A DNA stretch of 64,000 nucleotides from Ptiloglossa arizonensis (Eukaryota; Arthropoda; Insecta; Hymenoptera; Colletidae), in contig NC_135058.1 in NCBI RefSeq assembly GCF_051014685.1, forward strand, positions 16,742,811 through 16,806,810. The letters run 5' to 3'. Of the stretch, positions 61,357-64,000 are shown piece by piece. Within the stretch, counting starts at the first letter, position 1. Each line of letters begins with the position of its first letter. The translations under genes and the position numbers were made by a program. The notes below the pieces were generated by a model. That model saw only the letters and a program-made list of their open reading frames with translations, ran no database searches and had not been told where the DNA came from.

Positions 61357-64000
61357 TCAACTGCGTTTCCTGTTAAACAATTATTATGAACAATTTTATG
61401 CACGCATACAGTTAATTTTCACATACAAATCTTACATGCAAATTATTGACGATAATTTGAATGTAAAAATATATAGATGCATATAAGATATTTATATTGA
61501 TTTGACAAATATAAATTTAAACGACTTACGTCAATTCTTTTTGTTTTTGCAGAAGCGACGGTAATTTTGGTGTTTTAACAATTTCCAAAGGTCTTAATTT
61601 TAAGTGCGTGTATATAGGTATCTATAATATTGTTTTAATTAAAGTACATTCTACATTTACTTTTGATCAATTTGTCCTATGATGAGCAAAACAGTATTAA
61701 ATACAAGCATATTTACGTGTGGTAAAGAGCTATCCAACACTGGATGATTCACGAAAAGCATGAATAGTGATCTGTCCAAAACTACGGTAGTAAGTCTTTT
61801 TCTGTCTATAGTGAGGTGGTCACGTTCAGGAATAGTTTTCGTAAAATTTAATACATCGTTTTCAGTTTCGGATATTGTTTTTTTGACACCTCCTTTGAGA
61901 ACCTTTTGTTGCATATTAGCGTGATATAATAAACAATTTGTAGAATTTTTGAGTTTTAAAATTCACTTATTTAAAACAATTCAATTACCTTCATGGTAGT
62001 AAAACTTGCAAATTTTTTTACATCTGGCGGAAGTCTATAATCATGGAAATACTTGTATGCTGGAATTGTAGGTAAAATTGGTGACCATGTTTTGAATGTT
62101 CCAAAGGTTGATATATAACGTCCCCCCAATGTCCATAAACGTACTGTATGATCTGTGCTGCCACTTGAAAACAATAAATTACTTTTAATATATTATATAT
62201 TAATATATATTAGTAAAATTCGTTAGAATAAATAATTTTCTGGGGAAGAATCTATTATAAAAGTATGAACAAAAAATGAAAAATATATTTTTACAACATT
62301 CGTTATGATATAGTATAGATATAAATGAAAATTAAAATTAAAATTAGGTACATTGATATATTACCTAACAACAATACGTGCATCAGAAATTATTTGGACA
62401 GATGTAATAGCTTTCATGTGTCCACGTACAGAAGAAAGTAAAAGTGGTAAAGGCTGATCTTGTATTGCTCTTTTAGCTCTGCCATTAATTTTATCTTTCC
62501 ATAAAAATGGAAATTCTAATCGTAAAAGGGGCAAGCATACCTCAGGAGGGTTGGGCATCAAATAATTTGCAAGATACCAAACTTTTATATATCCTTTATT
62601 ATGTCCTAGACCATTTTAAATAAGATTATTCTTTAGTTTTAATGCGGACAAACATATTCTAAAAAATCATTATTTTTGTCACTTGAATACAATAACGACG
62701 ATTTTAGATTTGATAAATTATAATCTTTATAAAAAATCTGTTGACATATACTTTAAAGTAAGTATGACTGCGTAGTAAATTTTTCTGCGATTACGACAAA
62801 TTAACATTAAATATAGGTAATTTTAGTAACTTTATAATTAATAAATTTCATTGTGAAAAGGAAATTGTCCTTTCTTTTACCTGTTACAAGAAAATTATTT
62901 TCAGGGTCAGTTGTTAATGATAATGCACAATCACCTACAGCATGAATAACTGAAAAAGCTTGTAAAAATCCACCACCAGCATGATGACTCCAAACTTGTA
63001 TTAAACCTGAATCAAGGGAAACCAATAAGGTTCCAATATTGGGCTTAATTGGCCGTGCACTTAAAAATATCATAGCGCGAACAGCGACAATTCGTATAAT
63101 GTTTAATGCTGATTCCTGGTGTTTAGAAGCTATGGAATCTATTCTAGATATAAAAAATTACATATGTATCTATAATTCATAAACTCTTTTTAATAGACTT
63201 CACTATTATAAATGTATAAATGATATTGTTACCTGTTTCTAAAAGTTAATTGTTCTACTGCAACTTCTTTCAATTTACTAGATTGAATAATTTTCTCATC
63301 CTCATATCTTAAGCTAAATCTACACAATATTAATTACATTAAAATAGTTCTGTGTATAATATTATTAAAGAAAGTGTGGACTATATAATATGTTAGGCAT
63401 TATTTTTTTAACTCAAATCCTATTATAATGTGTTTTATAATGTACTTACCTAGACATTGGTTCATTTACTCTATACTTTCGATATGGTTGACCTGTTTCT
63501 AATCTCCAAAGTATTATTTCTCCATTATAAGTTGCTGTTGCCAAGACTTGAGGATACCAGATGGCTGAACAAAGAATATCATCAGTATGCCTCACTCCCC
63601 AACTCTTTTTATATATATTTGTGTCAGAAGTTGCAAATTCTATAACTTGGCGATTCCAGCCACTACATAAAACTCGATTTTCAACCCAAGCTAAACTTGT
63701 TATTTCACTACATTGCAAAATAAAACAAATATATTAAAATATTGAAAATCATCATATTGTTATACAATGAGTATGTACCAATTATATTCAATTGCCATGT
63801 TTCGCAAACAGGTACCCGTCTTAAAATTCCATATTTTTAACGTTCCATCGCGAGCACCTGTTACTAATAATTGTTCAGGTTTATTGAAACAAGCAGCAGT
63901 AATTTCAATATCATGATACTGACCATATAAAAATTGACTGTGTGCATGTGTTACTAAAAATAAACGATTTCCAAACCACGGATCCCAAACTATTATACAA
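61357..64000 (-). CDS. WD40-repeat protein resembling WDR49/WDR64/WDY; 5' partial
   Basis: Exons in transcript order: 64000 (edge)-63779, 63707-63450, 63319-63233, 63143-62881, 62605-62365, 62163-61989, 61902-61717, 61621-61530, then a short terminal exon from 61369. The first eight join in phase. WD-type repeat ends are visible: CIIVWDPW, GARDGTLKIWN, YNGEIILWR, SGLIQVWS, KGYIKVWY and STDHTVRLWT. So this is the C-terminal half of a two-propeller protein, followed by a tail with LPHIPIYTHLKLRPLE. The motifs VLCSGWNRQVIEF, GHMKAITSVQII and GGRYISTFGTF recall the WDR49/WDR64/WDY family, which is mostly testis or cilium associated. The family is assigned from memory and the precise ortholog is uncertain. 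The upstream propeller, and any EF-hands, lie right of the window. The last exon gives a stop after four residues in the phase-consistent frame, although another frame there is open, so the extreme C-terminus is unsettled. Confidence 0.82.

Overview
This window is nuclear DNA of an insect, most likely a hymenopteran (bee, wasp or ant). That placement is an inference from AT-rich intronic DNA with short CpG-rich patches, canonical GT-AG introns, insect-type gene content and a PDE2 gene, a family known to be missing from Drosophila. I see no bacterial operons, tRNA or rRNA genes, CRISPR arrays or intact transposons. I traced exons by hand, requiring reading-phase continuity at every junction. 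The four main genes are open from first to last exon.

Layout, left to right. 1-4936 is gene-poor and is read as an upstream intron of ARID2. 4937-15524 (+) holds 13 exons of ARID2/BAP170, a subunit of the PBAF chromatin remodeler. The N-terminal ARID domain lies left of the window. It is followed by a long 3' UTR to about 18.2 kb. 19253-21853 (-) is one large exon of an unrecognised 857-residue protein, tail-to-tail with ARID2. 22211-46981 (-) is the centriolar gene Cep135 (Bld10) in 20 coding exons, split by a 16.9-kb intron (25309-42206). Inside that intron, on the opposite strand, sits a complete nested gene (40010-41780, +) for a secreted cysteine-rich protein with DUF4789-type repeats. 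49237-53434 (+) is the cGMP-stimulated phosphodiesterase PDE2. 56864-60843 (+) is INCENP, the scaffold of the chromosomal passenger complex, preceded by a non-coding exon and an E2F-like promoter motif. 61357-64000 (-) is the 3' part of a WD40 gene resembling WDR49/WDR64/WDY, running off the right edge.

The genes are not a pathway cluster, although Cep135 and INCENP both serve cell division. The points most worth a second look are the nested gene with its apparent GC-AG intron, an insect-specific insert in the PDE2 GAF-A domain, the intronless orphan gene with a CaaX-like C-terminus, the 61-glutamine tract in ARID2, a NAGNAG acceptor in ARID2, and several palindromic, E-box and Z-DNA-prone elements in non-coding DNA.
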